Of a DNA stretch of 64,000 bases, positions 53,899 through 63,520 are shown piece after piece. The notes below the pieces were generated by a model, which ran no database searches, was not told the DNA's origin, and worked only from the letters and a program-made list of their open reading frames with translations. Each line of letters starts with the position of its first letter. Positions within the stretch are counted from its first letter, which is position 1. The position numbers were made by a program, and so were the translations under genes. The DNA is from Hyphobacterium sp. CCMP332 (lineage in GTDB: Bacteria > Bacteroidota > Bacteroidia > Cytophagales > CCMP332): contig CP058647.1 of the NCBI GenBank assembly GCA_014323545.1, positions 998,001 to 1,062,000 of the forward strand, read 5' to 3'.

Positions 53899-55590
53899 TT
53901 GGACAATAAGAGCATCTCTAAAATACTTCAAAAAGCTGCAAAACTATTGGAATTGCATGAAGCAAATCCATTTAAAGTGAGATCCTATCAAAATGCGGCC
54001 TTCAATATTGAGAAAATTCCGGTTTCTATTGCTGAAACAGCACCTGAAGAGTGGCAAAATATAGATGGTATTGGTAAAAATCTGAATGACAAACTCGCGA
54101 GTATCTTAGAAAATGGATCATTTAAGGAGCTCAATGAACTATTAGAAAAAACACCTGAGGGTATCGTTGAAATGCTCGATGTCAAAGGTGTTGGCCCTAA
54201 AAAAATAAGGGTACTTTGGAAGGAATACCATATTCAAAATAAAGATGAGCTACTAAATGCGGCAAAGGAAGGCAAACTGGCCGATTGGAAAGGGTTTGGC
54301 GATAAAACACAGAAAGCAATTCTGGATTATTTGCTATTTGCCAAAGAGCAAAGTGGAAAAGTATATTATGCAGAAGCTGAAAATATCGCAGAAATAATTC
54401 TTGAAGAACTTAAGCCTGAAGTGGAAAGAATCGAATTGGCAGGCGAGGCAGCGCGGTTACTTGAGGTGGTCGAATTATTGCAGTTTCTGGTTATTGCCGA
54501 TTACGATAAATTGCTGGATAAATTAGAAACCATGCCGGGAATTGATCTGAATTTCAAAACTTCCGGACCTTTTTCTCTTAAAGGGATTATTAAAGAAAAA
54601 GAGCTGGCTATTGAATTTTTATTTGCAGACAAAGCCGATTTTGGTAATAGATTAATTTATTTAAACAGTGATGCTGATCATTTCAATAAAAGCAATGCCG
54701 AAGGGCAAAGTTTTGGAGAGTTTTTGAATAAGACATCCTTTCAAGAAGAAAGTGAAGTCTACACTGCATTTGGTGCAGAATGGATTCCTCCAGAACTCAG
54801 GGAAGGAATGAATGAGTGGGAATTGATGAAGGAAGGTAAATTGAATGAACTTTTACAAGATCAGGACCTCAAAGGAACAATTCACAATCACAGCACCTAT
54901 TCTGATGGACGTAATACCTTAGAGGAAATGGCCAGGGCTGCAAAAGAAATGGGCCTTGAATACCTCGGAATCAGCGATCATTCAAAATCAGCCTTTTATG
55001 CCAACGGGCTCGATGAAAGTCGTATTATTCTGCAGCATAAAGAAATTGATGAGCTAAATAAAAAAATGTCAGCATTTAAAATATTTAAAGGCATTGAATC
55101 GGATATTTTAAATGACGGCTCCCTGGATTATTCGGATGATGTTCTTAAGTCCTTTGATTTTATTGTTGCAAGTATTCATTCCGGATTAAGTATGGATGAA
55201 AGAAAAGCTACAGCAAGACTAATCAAAGCAATAGAAAATCCATATACTACCTTTTTAGGCCATCCAACGGGAAGGTTGTTATTAAAACGAAAAGGATATC
55301 CCATCAATCATAAAATGATTATTGATGCCTGTGCAGAAAACGATGTGATTATTGAAATTAATGCAAATCCCTGGCGTTTGGATTTATCATGGGAGTGGGT
55401 TTCATATGCCATAGAAAAAGGATTATGGTTGAGCATCAATCCGGACGCACATGAAATAAAAGGTTACAAAGACATGCATTATGGTGTTTGTGTTGGAAGA
55501 AAAGGTGGCCTGACCAAAGACAGAACATTTAATACCTTAAGTACAAAAGATGTGGAGTCCTATTTTTCAAAAAAGAAATCAAAGGCCTGA
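53899..55590 (+). CDS. PolX/PHP family protein with degenerate polymerase site
   Basis: The layout is that of bacterial PolX: N-terminal helix-hairpin-helix region (about 1-110, IDGIGKNLNDKLASIL and LDVKGVGPKKIRVLW), a nucleotidyltransferase-like palm, and a C-terminal PHP domain. The PHP metal-binding set is intact: IHNHSTYSDG (His329, His331), GISDHS, GIESDI, SIHSG, GHPTG and NPDAHE. In the palm, the GSxRR motif is GEAAR (182-186) and the catalytic DxD is replaced by LLQ (193-195), so polymerase activity is unlikely. The start is a TTG at 53899. It is probably an exonuclease or phosphoesterase in repair. Confidence 0.85.
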   Translation: MDNKSISKILQKAAKLLELHEANPFKVRSYQNAAFNIEKIPVSIAETAPEEWQNIDGIGKNLNDKLASILENGSFKELNELLEKTPEGIVEMLDVKGVGPKKIRVLWKEYHIQNKDELLNAAKEGKLADWKGFGDKTQKAILDYLLFAKEQSGKVYYAEAENIAEIILEELKPEVERIELAGEAARLLEVVELLQFLVIADYDKLLDKLETMPGIDLNFKTSGPFSLKGIIKEKELAIEFLFADKADFGNRLIYLNSDADHFNKSNAEGQSFGEFLNKTSFQEESEVYTAFGAEWIPPELREGMNEWELMKEGKLNELLQDQDLKGTIHNHSTYSDGRNTLEEMARAAKEMGLEYLGISDHSKSAFYANGLDESRIILQHKEIDELNKKMSAFKIFKGIESDILNDGSLDYSDDVLKSFDFIVASIHSGLSMDERKATARLIKAIENPYTTFLGHPTGRLLLKRKGYPINHKMIIDACAENDVIIEINANPWRLDLSWEWVSYAIEKGLWLSINPDAHEIKGYKDMHYGVCVGRKGGLTKDRTFNTLSTKDVESYFSKKKSKA

Positions 55591-55593
55591 TTG

Positions 55594-56601
55594 ATGAAAA
55601 TTCTAATTGTGAGATTTTCTTCCATTGGAGATATCGTTTTGACAACTCCGGTCATAAGAACTTTGAAAAATCAGTTAAATGCCGAGATTCATTATTGCAC
55701 CAAGGCCCAATATTCAGATATTCTTTCTGCCAACCCTTATTTAAACGGTATTCACCTTTTAGACGATAAATTCTCTACCCTGGTTAAAAAACTAAAAAAA
55801 GAAAATTTTGATATACTCATCGACCTCCACAATAATATCCGAACCAAACGATTAAAATTGGCTTTAGGGATTAAATCCACTTACACTTTTAATAAGGTCA
55901 ATTTCAAAAAATGGCTTCTGGTTAACTTTAAAGTCAATAAGCTTCCAAATGTTCATATTGTCGATCGATATATGGATACGGTAAAAGCGTTGGGTGTTGA
56001 AAACGACAATTTGGGTTTGGAATATTTTATCGATGAAAAAGATGAAATCGAAAAAGAATGGCTACCTGAAAGCCACCGAAAAAAATACGTTGCCTTTGTA
56101 ATTGGCGCCAAGTTCAATACAAAAAAATTGCCTGTTGAAAGGATGATCGAACTTTGTGACAAGATCAACAAACCCATAGTTCTAATTGGTGGTCCGGAAG
56201 ATGCATCCAATGCTAAAATTATAGAAGAGTTTTTTGAACGAAAAGAAGAAAATGCCTCCTATGAAGAAGGATTGAAGGAATTGGGTAAAAAAACTGAAGT
56301 ATTTAACGCTTGTGGTAGGTTTTCCATTAATCAAAGTGCGGATTTAATTAGGAAAGCAAGTCATGTTTTTACACATGACACCGGAATGATGCATATTGCT
56401 GCGGCTTTTAAGAAGAATGTTTTCTCCATCTGGGGGAATACAATACCATCTTTTGGTATGTACCCTTATCAAACGAAATTCACTGTGCTTGAAAACAATA
56501 AAATTTCGTGCAGACCTTGTTCAAAAATAGGTTATAATAAGTGCCCCAAAGGGCATTTTAAATGCATGAATGATATTGTATTTGACTTTTATATCCCCTG
56601 A
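55594..56601 (+). CDS. Glycosyltransferase family 9 (heptosyltransferase-like)
   Basis: Second GT9 enzyme in the window. It opens with MKILIVRFSSIGDIVLTTPV and has the donor-site motif VFTHDTGMMHIAAAFKKNVF, equivalent to TxDSGxMHIA. The C-terminal cysteine set C-x2-C-x7-C-x6-C ending CPKGHFKC is the same as in the gene at 10263. The ATG at 55594 is 3 bases after an in-frame TTG and is the better start. Likely LPS core assembly. The PolX-like gene ends 3 bases before it. Confidence 0.9.
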   Translation: MKILIVRFSSIGDIVLTTPVIRTLKNQLNAEIHYCTKAQYSDILSANPYLNGIHLLDDKFSTLVKKLKKENFDILIDLHNNIRTKRLKLALGIKSTYTFNKVNFKKWLLVNFKVNKLPNVHIVDRYMDTVKALGVENDNLGLEYFIDEKDEIEKEWLPESHRKKYVAFVIGAKFNTKKLPVERMIELCDKINKPIVLIGGPEDASNAKIIEEFFERKEENASYEEGLKELGKKTEVFNACGRFSINQSADLIRKASHVFTHDTGMMHIAAAFKKNVFSIWGNTIPSFGMYPYQTKFTVLENNKISCRPCSKIGYNKCPKGHFKCMNDIVFDFYIP

Positions 56602-56603
56602 AA

Positions 56604-57590
56604 TTACAGAAATACTTTTCGCATCATTTTTTCCAGTCTTTTTGAGGTTCTCATATTTTGGCTAAAAATAACTGAATCGTTTTCTACACGAATATAATAG
56701 CTGAAAATCGAATTGTAATTCTCCGATCGGCAATTTTGTGGTCCGTATCTCAAATCATTGATTTCATAATAATTCGAATCTTTTTTTGTAATACTCAAAT
56801 AACCTCTGCTCAAATTAAATAAGGGATACAAATCGATTAATTCCGAGATTTCAATAAAGTAATATTTGTTTTTTGGAATTGTGTAATAATCAAGCTCATC
56901 TGTTTGAAATACGCTTATTGCGCTATGCGATACATAGAATGTATCGGGATGTTCAATTACAGCTCTATATTTAAAAGGTTCAAAAAGTACCGGTTGCGTG
57001 GCTACCCTAAGAGCCTCATCAAATCTTGCTTCTTCTCTAATTAAAACTTTAAAATATTCCTGGTAAGCTAAAAGCATAGCTAAATAAGTACAAGACAATA
57101 ACAATGTCCAACGATTGGTTTTAAAGGCCCAGTTTTTATTTTGAAATACGAATAGTAGTGCCAATCCCGAACCGAGGCTAAAAGAGTATATAAGATCAAT
57201 TACATATATACTTTGTGTGGCAATTCTCGTATCGAGTGGCCAGAAAAGTTGGGTGCCCCAGGTGGTCAAACAATCGAGAAAAGCATGACTGAGCAATACG
57301 AGAAAAATACAGATGAAGAGTCGAAAATTGCTGGTGTTTTTTACAATCGGTAAATAGCGGTTAAAGAATATTATTAGAAATGACAATAGCAGAAACGGAA
57401 GAACGGCATGCGAAAATGAACGATGCAAGATCAATTCTTCATAATCACTGACATTAAACATCAGAAACATATCCAAATCCGGAATTGCAGCTATAATCGC
57501 ACCCAAAAAAATCGCCCTTCTTGGATTTTCCGATTTTAAGATTTGCGATGAGACCGCGCCTCCCAATGCCATTTGAGTTAAAATATCCAT
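56604..57590 (-). CDS. YdjM-like inner-membrane protein (metal-dependent hydrolase family)
   Basis: The N terminus, with IPDLDMFLMFNV and LHRSFSHAVLPFL, is the HxxSH-type signature of the YdjM/DUF457 family, which are inner-membrane proteins annotated as putative metal-dependent hydrolases. Four or five membrane helices occupy residues 20-190; the last 140 residues are soluble and less conserved. Function in Bacteroidota is unknown. Convergent with the GT9 gene and divergent from a methyltransferase gene. Confidence 0.85.
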   Translation of the reverse strand: MDILTQMALGGAVSSQILKSENPRRAIFLGAIIAAIPDLDMFLMFNVSDYEELILHRSFSHAVLPFLLLSFLIIFFNRYLPIVKNTSNFRLFICIFLVLLSHAFLDCLTTWGTQLFWPLDTRIATQSIYVIDLIYSFSLGSGLALLFVFQNKNWAFKTNRWTLLLSCTYLAMLLAYQEYFKVLIREEARFDEALRVATQPVLFEPFKYRAVIEHPDTFYVSHSAISVFQTDELDYYTIPKNKYYFIEISELIDLYPLFNLSRGYLSITKKDSNYYEINDLRYGPQNCRSENYNSIFSYYIRVENDSVIFSQNMRTSKRLEKMMRKVFL

Positions 57591-57620
57591 TTTTGTCTAC
57601 TGAATCAAAAGTCCAAAATA

Positions 57621-58325
57621 TTGAAAAAAGATCCTTTGGGTGCTGCACTTATAGATTATATCTCCGGAAATAAAAGAGAATTTATAAAAGTCGCCTCCAG
57701 TCTCGGAGAAGAAGATAACTTATGGGTCAAACAGTTCTTTAGAACTTATTTGGAAATGCCGGAAGTCGAAAGAATGGCCTTAAAGCATTGCAAAGGAAAA
57801 GTATTGGATGTGGGAGCAGGAGCCGGTGCTCATTCCCAATATTTAAAAACCAAAGGCTTAGATGTTTATCCGATTGATATTTCAGAGGGCGCGGTAGAAG
57901 TGATGAAAAAAAGGAGCCTTGAAAAAGCGAGAAAGATCAATTTTTTCGATTTGACTTCTGAAAAATACGATACCATTTTAATGTTGATGAATGGGATCGG
58001 GATTACCGGAACGATTGATAAGTTAGGATTATTCTTTCAAAAAGTGACTGAATTGCTAAATGATGATGGTATTCTGATTTTTGACTCGTCTGATATCATA
58101 TACATGTTTGAAGATGAAATTGGCAATTTTGAATTGAATCATGAGAATTATTACGGAGAAGTAAAATACACCATGAGCTATAAAAACATTAAAGGCGACT
58201 CTTTTGACTGGCTTTTTATTGACTTCCATACTTTTAAATCTATTGCTGAAAAAAACAATTTTCATACGAAGATTTTATCGAAACAAAACAATAATGCATA
58301 TACTTGTATGTGTTCCAAAGTGTAA
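57621..58325 (+). CDS. Class I SAM-dependent methyltransferase
   Basis: The SAM-binding motif I is KVLDVGAGAGAHSQYL, followed by DVYPIDISEGAVEVM and LMLMNGIGITG (motif IV-like). The C-terminal domain is beta-rich (ENYYGEVKYTMSYKNIKG). The start is a TTG at 57621; no ATG lies before the conserved region. Substrate unknown; the size of 234 residues fits small-molecule or protein methylases. Nothing in its context fixes a pathway. Confidence 0.85.
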   Translation: MKKDPLGAALIDYISGNKREFIKVASSLGEEDNLWVKQFFRTYLEMPEVERMALKHCKGKVLDVGAGAGAHSQYLKTKGLDVYPIDISEGAVEVMKKRSLEKARKINFFDLTSEKYDTILMLMNGIGITGTIDKLGLFFQKVTELLNDDGILIFDSSDIIYMFEDEIGNFELNHENYYGEVKYTMSYKNIKGDSFDWLFIDFHTFKSIAEKNNFHTKILSKQNNNAYTCMCSKV

Positions 58326-58471
58326 TGAATCAAATATAATTGGCAATAAGTAGTACGATTTATTTAAATATTAATCATTTCTTTTTTTAATTGCCTTGTT
58401 TGGCATAATTTCGGGGTTTATAATCCTGGAATGAATATTGCCTGGAGTAATAGAATCAAATATTATATAGT

Positions 58472-59155
58472 ATGAAAAAATTAGTATTTATCCTTCTTGG
58501 CGCCTTCCTAAGTCTAAGCGTAATGAGTCAGGATTTTGAAGGTACCATACAGTTCAAAGTGAAAATTTCCGGAGAGGAATTTGACAGGTACTCCAAAGCA
58601 TTTCCCGAATCAATTCAATTGAAAATAAAGGGTCACAATATGCGAGGTAAAACTAGCGGCGGTCAGATTACGTCATTGATGAGCGGTTTTATTTTTGATG
58701 GCGATCACAAGACAGCATATGTTATTTCAGATGCATTCCAGACAGCATTTAAATTGAAATCTGCAGATTTTGATGAAAATTCCAAGGAGCACGCTACAAA
58801 ATTTGAAATCACCAATACCGGTGAGAAGGAAACCATCGCGGGTTATGAATGCACCAAATATATTGCAAAAGAACAAGGCAAAAGTACAGTAATCACCATT
58901 TGGACAACCGATCAATTCACTATTTCTAAACCTACTAACCTGGCAAATCTCACTGGAAATATATTTCTTGAAGGTGTAGAAGGATTTCCGATGAAGGCCA
59001 TCACTAGTCAAAATAATACGAATATGCTGGTTGAAGTTGCCGATGTCAGGAAAGAACCTGTCGATGTTTCGGCATTTGAAATTCCAACAGGTTACAGAAT
59101 CCAGGATTTTGACTTTAGTATGTTTAATGCTATGTTGCCTAATGGTGGTAATTAA
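58472..59155 (+). CDS. DUF4412 family exported protein
   Basis: Signal peptide (MKKLVFILLGAFLSLSVMSQ), then the DUF4412 plan: DFEGTIQFKVKISGEEF, LKIKGHNMRGKTSGGQ, and ECTKYIAKEQGKSTVITIW. This family is related to LolA-like beta folds and is common in Bacteroidota, with no assigned function. Followed 37 bases later by a paralogue carrying a lipoprotein signal. Confidence 0.85.
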   Translation: MKKLVFILLGAFLSLSVMSQDFEGTIQFKVKISGEEFDRYSKAFPESIQLKIKGHNMRGKTSGGQITSLMSGFIFDGDHKTAYVISDAFQTAFKLKSADFDENSKEHATKFEITNTGEKETIAGYECTKYIAKEQGKSTVITIWTTDQFTISKPTNLANLTGNIFLEGVEGFPMKAITSQNNTNMLVEVADVRKEPVDVSAFEIPTGYRIQDFDFSMFNAMLPNGGN

Positions 59156-59192
59156 GAATAATTAGGAGCGTTTTTATTATCCAAATCAAATT

Positions 59193-59939
59193 TTGCTCAA
59201 GAGATTAATTCATAAACACATTCAAAGAATTACAGGTCATGTTTATGTATGGCCCGTGTTTTTCCTTTTGATCCTGGTCAATAGCAGTTGTCAAAAGGAT
59301 GATCGTTTTGAAGGGGTAATTAATTTTGATGTAATCATCAATAATGATGAAACAGGTAAAATGAAATCTCTTGCTCCGGAGAAATACCATTTTAAAATCA
59401 AAAAAAACAGGATAATATTTACCACTGAAGGTGGCCTTTCATCTACACTCTTTGGAGGAATGATATTCGACGGTCAGAAAGACGAAGGTTACTTGCTGAT
59501 GAAATCAAGTCAGCTTGCCTATAAAATGGCTAGAGGCAAAGATTCAAAATTGGCAAAAAAAGCTTCTGAAGTCACTTCCGAGATTAAAACAACCAATGAG
59601 AAGGATAAGATATTGGGCTATTCGGTGGAAAAATTTATCGTGAAAAGTACAGAAGAAGGTAAAACCACTACCAATGAAGTTTGGGTCACAAAGGAAATTA
59701 ACATTGACTTCCCTAAAAGTTTGGTAGAAAGTACCCCGGATATGTTTTTTGGAGCCTTTGAAGGATTTCCTCTCAAGGTAATCACCACCTCTCAAACTGG
59801 CCGTGAAATTACCCTCATTGCCAGCGAGATAGATGAAACAAGCATTTCATCGAGTGCTTTTGATATTCCGGATAACTATAAGGTGACGGAAGACGATCCG
59901 AGTGACATGATCAACATGTTTCGGCAATTTCTCAAGTAG
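59193..59939 (+). CDS. DUF4412 family lipoprotein
   Basis: Paralogue of the preceding gene: RFEGVINFDVIINNDETGK, KIKKNRIIFTTEGGLSS, GYSVEKFIVKSTEEGKTTTN, FEGFPLKVITTS correspond position by position to the first protein. The N terminus has a membrane segment (YVWPVFFLLILVNSSC) with a possible lipobox at LVNSSC, so this copy is likely lipidated while the first is soluble. The start is a TTG at 59193. Its end overlaps the convergent oxidoreductase gene by 8 bases. Confidence 0.82.
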   Translation: MLKRLIHKHIQRITGHVYVWPVFFLLILVNSSCQKDDRFEGVINFDVIINNDETGKMKSLAPEKYHFKIKKNRIIFTTEGGLSSTLFGGMIFDGQKDEGYLLMKSSQLAYKMARGKDSKLAKKASEVTSEIKTTNEKDKILGYSVEKFIVKSTEEGKTTTNEVWVTKEINIDFPKSLVESTPDMFFGAFEGFPLKVITTSQTGREITLIASEIDETSISSSAFDIPDNYKVTEDDPSDMINMFRQFLK

Positions 59940-60594
59940 AAATCCCTTTTCTTATTTTATCACTTTCAATGATGTGTACGCCCTCCTTATTCAGTTTGGA
60001 GAATTCAATCATGGCTTTAGCAATGTCCCTGGCCTGAACACCTTTGTATTTTGACATTGATTTGGGCAATATCGGGTCTATGATTGAAGTGACTTTTTTT
60101 GCTATTTCTTCACCTAATCTGGTTTCTTTTCTTTCGCCGAGTATCAATGCCGGTCGAAATATTCCAATCGTCTTAAATGGCAATTTGGATATAGCCTCTT
60201 CCATTTTACCTTTAACTCTGCTGTAGAAAAACATACTCCTTCTATTGGCTCCCATCGAGGATACGATGAACATTCGTTTTGCACCATGTTGCAATCCTAT
60301 TTCAGCTAATTTCAAGGGGTAATCAAAATCGACTTGTATAAATTTTTTTTTCGAGCCTGCTTTTTTCATGGTTGTACCCAAACAACAATAAATATCGTCC
60401 ACTTCATTATTAAACTCCATGGAGTCCAAATCCTTAAATGCAACCAGACGTTCTCTTAAAACCGGATGACTCATGCCGCTGGGTCTTCGTACAAAAGTCA
60501 CAATTCTCTCGTAATCACCTTTTTCTAGTAAAATATCAAGTAGATGAGAACCTACTAATCCTGTTGATCCTGCTATAATTGCTTTTTTAGACAT
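59932..60594 (-). CDS. NAD(P)-binding Rossmann-fold protein (TIP30/HIM1-like)
   Basis: The N terminus has the dinucleotide motif IIAGSTGLVGSHLLDILL. The protein is short (220 residues) and resembles atypical SDR proteins of the TIP30 group: VDDIYCCLGTTMKKAGS and FIVSSMGANRRSMFFYSRVKGKMEE with the YxxxK pair. Substrate unknown. It starts directly after the thioredoxin-like gene on the same strand. Confidence 0.85.
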   Translation of the reverse strand: MSKKAIIAGSTGLVGSHLLDILLEKGDYERIVTFVRRPSGMSHPVLRERLVAFKDLDSMEFNNEVDDIYCCLGTTMKKAGSKKKFIQVDFDYPLKLAEIGLQHGAKRMFIVSSMGANRRSMFFYSRVKGKMEEAISKLPFKTIGIFRPALILGERKETRLGEEIAKKVTSIIDPILPKSMSKYKGVQARDIAKAMIEFSKLNKEGVHIIESDKIRKGIST

Positions 60595-61212
60595 TTAAAT
60601 ATTTTGCAATAAGGCTAATATTTCGTTCTGCAAGGTCATACTTTTATCCTTATTATACCAACTCTGCACATCTTCATAGAATTTTTGCTTTTCGGTCCAT
60701 GGTTTTAATTTAAATTCCAATACCATTTTTTGAAGAGGTTCAGGCCTCGGTCCCCAGGTAACTATTATATTCAAATTTTCATCCAATTGGATAATTTTAG
60801 GAATACTTCTGGTACCATTCGTCAGAAAAATATCGATCAATTCAGGATTTTCATCTCTTAAAACCAATCTCAAATTTAAAAAATCATTGTATTGACTTAC
60901 TTCATGAAAAGCCGGTAGGTTTTGGGCTGCATCTCCACACCATGGTTCGGTGATCACCAGCCATGTAATCCTTCTATCCAATTTTTTGACTTCTTCCAAA
61001 AGTCTACTCTTTATCCTGAATTGCTTATGGATGCGTTTTGAACGTTGAAAATTCAATTTTGTGAAATTGATCATTTCTTCGCTTTGTTCATGCCAATTGG
61101 TTTTTTCTTCATATACCAGACTTTCAAAAAAGTTGTGGTATTCAGCATATGACATTGATTTTTGTATGTATTTATTGAGGTTTATCATTATTAAATAATG
61201 GCTATCGAACAC
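60595..61212 (-). CDS. Thioredoxin-like protein with a single active-site cysteine
   Basis: A thioredoxin-fold protein found in many Bacteroidota. The active-site stretch is ITEPWCGDAAQNLPAF: CxxC is reduced to CGDA, so only the first cysteine remains. The cis-proline region NGTRSIPKIIQLDENLN is kept. No signal peptide, so cytoplasmic. It may reduce or bind a thiol via a one-cysteine mechanism. The first Met (61212) is used here; a second at 61188 is also possible. The stop codon abuts the following gene. Confidence 0.82.
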   Translation of the reverse strand: MFDSHYLIMINLNKYIQKSMSYAEYHNFFESLVYEEKTNWHEQSEEMINFTKLNFQRSKRIHKQFRIKSRLLEEVKKLDRRITWLVITEPWCGDAAQNLPAFHEVSQYNDFLNLRLVLRDENPELIDIFLTNGTRSIPKIIQLDENLNIIVTWGPRPEPLQKMVLEFKLKPWTEKQKFYEDVQSWYNKDKSMTLQNEILALLQNI

Positions 61213-61260
61213 TAAATGTCAATTCCATTAAATAAAATCCTCAAATCACATTATTGTTTG

Positions 61261-61268
61261 TAATTTTG
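61261..61268 (+). promoter_or_regulatory. Candidate -7 element for adk
   Basis: TAATTTTG matches TAnnTTTG exactly, 22 bases before the adk ATG at 61291. No clear TTTG at the expected -33 distance. Confidence 0.45.
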
Positions 61269-61290
61269 CCGACTTTAAATCAAATTTCTG

Positions 61291-61860
61291 ATGATGAACA
61301 TCATAATTTTTGGCCCACCGGGAGCAGGAAAAGGAACACAAAGTGAGAAACTCATCGAAAAGTATGGCATGGTTCATATTTCGACCGGAGACCTGTTTCG
61401 CTGGCACACCAAAAACGATACTGAATTAGGTAAAAAGGTTAAAGAAATAATGAATAGCGGGCAATTGGTACCTGATGAAATCACCATAGCCATGCTTAAA
61501 GAAGAAGTCGATAAACATCCGGAAGCCGCCGGCTTTTTATTCGATGGTTTTCCAAGAACGGTTCCTCAGGCAGAAGCCCTGGATGCCTTTATGGATGAAC
61601 AGGGGTCAAAAATAAATAAAGTCATAGCACTCGACGTCAGTGAAGAAGAGGTTCGCAAAAGAATAGCCAAAAGGAGAACCCTTGAAAATCGCAGCGATGA
61701 CGGTGAAGATAAACTTCAAAGAAGGATCAACGAATACTTCAATAAAACCATACATGTTCTCCCCTATTACGATAAAAAAGGCAGACTGCACTCTGTAAAT
61801 GGTGTTGGGGATATTGATGAGATTTTTGGCAATATTGTTTCGCTGTTAGACAAGGAATAA
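61291..61860 (+). CDS. adk: Adenylate kinase
   Basis: Interconverts ATP, AMP and ADP. The P-loop GPPGAGKGTQSEKL is at the start, with HISTGDLFRWH, the DGFPRTVPQAEAL motif, and the short-lid form RRTLENRSDDGEDKLQRRINEY. The 189-residue length fits the short Adk class of Bacteroidota. Followed 3 bases later by obg, so one operon. Confidence 0.97.
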   Translation: MMNIIIFGPPGAGKGTQSEKLIEKYGMVHISTGDLFRWHTKNDTELGKKVKEIMNSGQLVPDEITIAMLKEEVDKHPEAAGFLFDGFPRTVPQAEALDAFMDEQGSKINKVIALDVSEEEVRKRIAKRRTLENRSDDGEDKLQRRINEYFNKTIHVLPYYDKKGRLHSVNGVGDIDEIFGNIVSLLDKE

Positions 61861-61863
61861 GCA

Positions 61864-62853
61864 TTGTCTTCTCCCAACTTTATAGATTATGTAAAAATCT
61901 GTGGCCGTTCAGGTCAGGGGGGAGCCGGTTCAACTCACTTCAGAAAAGAAAAGTTTGTCCCTAAAGGAGGGCCTGATGGAGGCGATGGCGGCCGTGGTGG
62001 ACATATTATTCTGAGAGGGAATACCCAAATGTGGACTCTACTCCATTTGAAATACCGCAAACATGTCATTGCAGGTAATGGCGGCCATGGCGAAGGAGGA
62101 AACAGAACAGGAAAGCAAGGTGAAGATATTATTCTCGAAGTACCGCTTGGAACGGTTGCAAAACATGCCGAATCAGAAAAAGTATTATTTGAAATAACTG
62201 AAGAGGGCCAAGAGCAAATACTTGTAGAAGGCGGAATGGGCGGTCTTGGAAATACCAATTTCAAAAGTTCTACCAATCAGGCGCCGCTTTATTCACAACC
62301 GGGGCAATCCGGACAGGAAGAATGGTTTGTTCTTGAACTAAAACTATTGGCCGATGTAGGATTGGTCGGATTTCCCAATGCCGGAAAATCAACACTCTTA
62401 TCGGTAATTTCTGCCGCCAAGCCAAAAATTGCCAATTATGCCTTTACGACCATTACACCAAATGTAGGGGTCGTTGAATACCGTGATTATAAGTCTTTTG
62501 TAGTGGCGGATATACCTGGGATTATTGAAGGTGCCGCAGAAGGAAAAGGTCTGGGAACACGGTTTTTAAGACATATCGAAAGAAATTCTGTTCTTCTGTT
62601 TATGATTCCTGCAGATAGCATGGATGTCAATGAAGATTATAAGGTTCTATTAGATGAGCTCAAACAATACAATCCGGATCTTCTGGACAAAAAGAGACTT
62701 TTGGCTATTACAAAATCCGATTTATTGGATCAGGAATTAATGGAAGAATTAGAGGCCGAAATAAAAGCGGATATTCCGGTTATTTTTATATCATCCGTAA
62801 CACAATTCAATATTCAAAAATTAAAAGATGAATTGTGGAATATTATCAATTGA
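61864..62853 (+). CDS. obg: GTPase Obg/CgtA
   Basis: Ribosome-assembly and stress GTPase. The N-terminal glycine-rich Obg fold ([33 protein letters not shown]) is followed by the G domain with G1 [12 protein letters not shown], switch [18 protein letters not shown] and G4 ITKSDLLD. No C-terminal OCT domain, as usual in this phylum. It starts at a TTG at 61864. Cotranscribed with adk. Confidence 0.96.
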   Translation: MSSPNFIDYVKICGRSGQGGAGSTHFRKEKFVPKGGPDGGDGGRGGHIILRGNTQMWTLLHLKYRKHVIAGNGGHGEGGNRTGKQGEDIILEVPLGTVAKHAESEKVLFEITEEGQEQILVEGGMGGLGNTNFKSSTNQAPLYSQPGQSGQEEWFVLELKLLADVGLVGFPNAGKSTLLSVISAAKPKIANYAFTTITPNVGVVEYRDYKSFVVADIPGIIEGAAEGKGLGTRFLRHIERNSVLLFMIPADSMDVNEDYKVLLDELKQYNPDLLDKKRLLAITKSDLLDQELMEELEAEIKADIPVIFISSVTQFNIQKLKDELWNIIN

Positions 62854-62925
62854 CTGTCAAAGTGGCACAGATTAGGGATTGGCAAAAATATTGCACCCTC
62901 AAGATCATTAGATTTTTTAACAAAT

Positions 62926-63510
62926 ATGGCGAAGAATAAAAAAAAGAAAGAGTTAGAACACGAAGAGGTCATTCAAAAGGAAAAACACGAGCTATTTGAA
63001 GACAATACCAATGAGGAGGATTTTGCCGTTCACGAGGAGGAAATCGAAAAAGAAGACATCCCAAAGGAAGAAAAGCTTCAGAAAGAACTCGATGAGTATA
63101 AAGACAAATATTTGAGGCTTTACTCGGAATTTGAAAATTTCCGAAGACGCACCAATAAAGAAAAATACGAAGTGATCAGCAATGCAAATGAAAGGTTACT
63201 CGTTGATATTCTTCCGATAGTCGATGATTTTGAACGGGCGGAACAATCTTTTAAGGAAGCCAAAGATCTTAAAGCCATAAAAGAAGGAGTCGATCTTATA
63301 TATAATAAATTTTTAAAAACGCTTGAGAGCAAGGGTGTCAAAAAAATGAAATCCAAAGGAGAGGTTTTGGATACAGAAAAGCACGAGGCCATTACTCAGA
63401 TACCTGTCGAAGAAAAAAAGAAAAAAGGCAAGATCGTCGATGTGATAGAGGAAGGATATACGCTCAATGATAAAGTGATACGATACGCCAAAGTGGTAAT
63501 TGGCCAATAA
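62926..63510 (+). CDS. grpE: Nucleotide exchange factor GrpE
   Basis: Releases ADP from DnaK. A highly charged N-terminal region (1-75) is followed by the long coiled-coil helix ([30 protein letters not shown]) and the C-terminal beta-wing ([37 protein letters not shown]). 194 residues, normal. It precedes dnaJ by 10 bases. Confidence 0.96.
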   Translation: MAKNKKKKELEHEEVIQKEKHELFEDNTNEEDFAVHEEEIEKEDIPKEEKLQKELDEYKDKYLRLYSEFENFRRRTNKEKYEVISNANERLLVDILPIVDDFERAEQSFKEAKDLKAIKEGVDLIYNKFLKTLESKGVKKMKSKGEVLDTEKHEAITQIPVEEKKKKGKIVDVIEEGYTLNDKVIRYAKVVIGQ

Positions 63511-63520
63511 AGAACAAGCA

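Noticed and set aside
61935-62276. 113-codon minus-strand frame, proline-rich
   Set aside because: It is the complement of the glycine-rich Obg domain (GGN codons read as CC-rich), not a gene.
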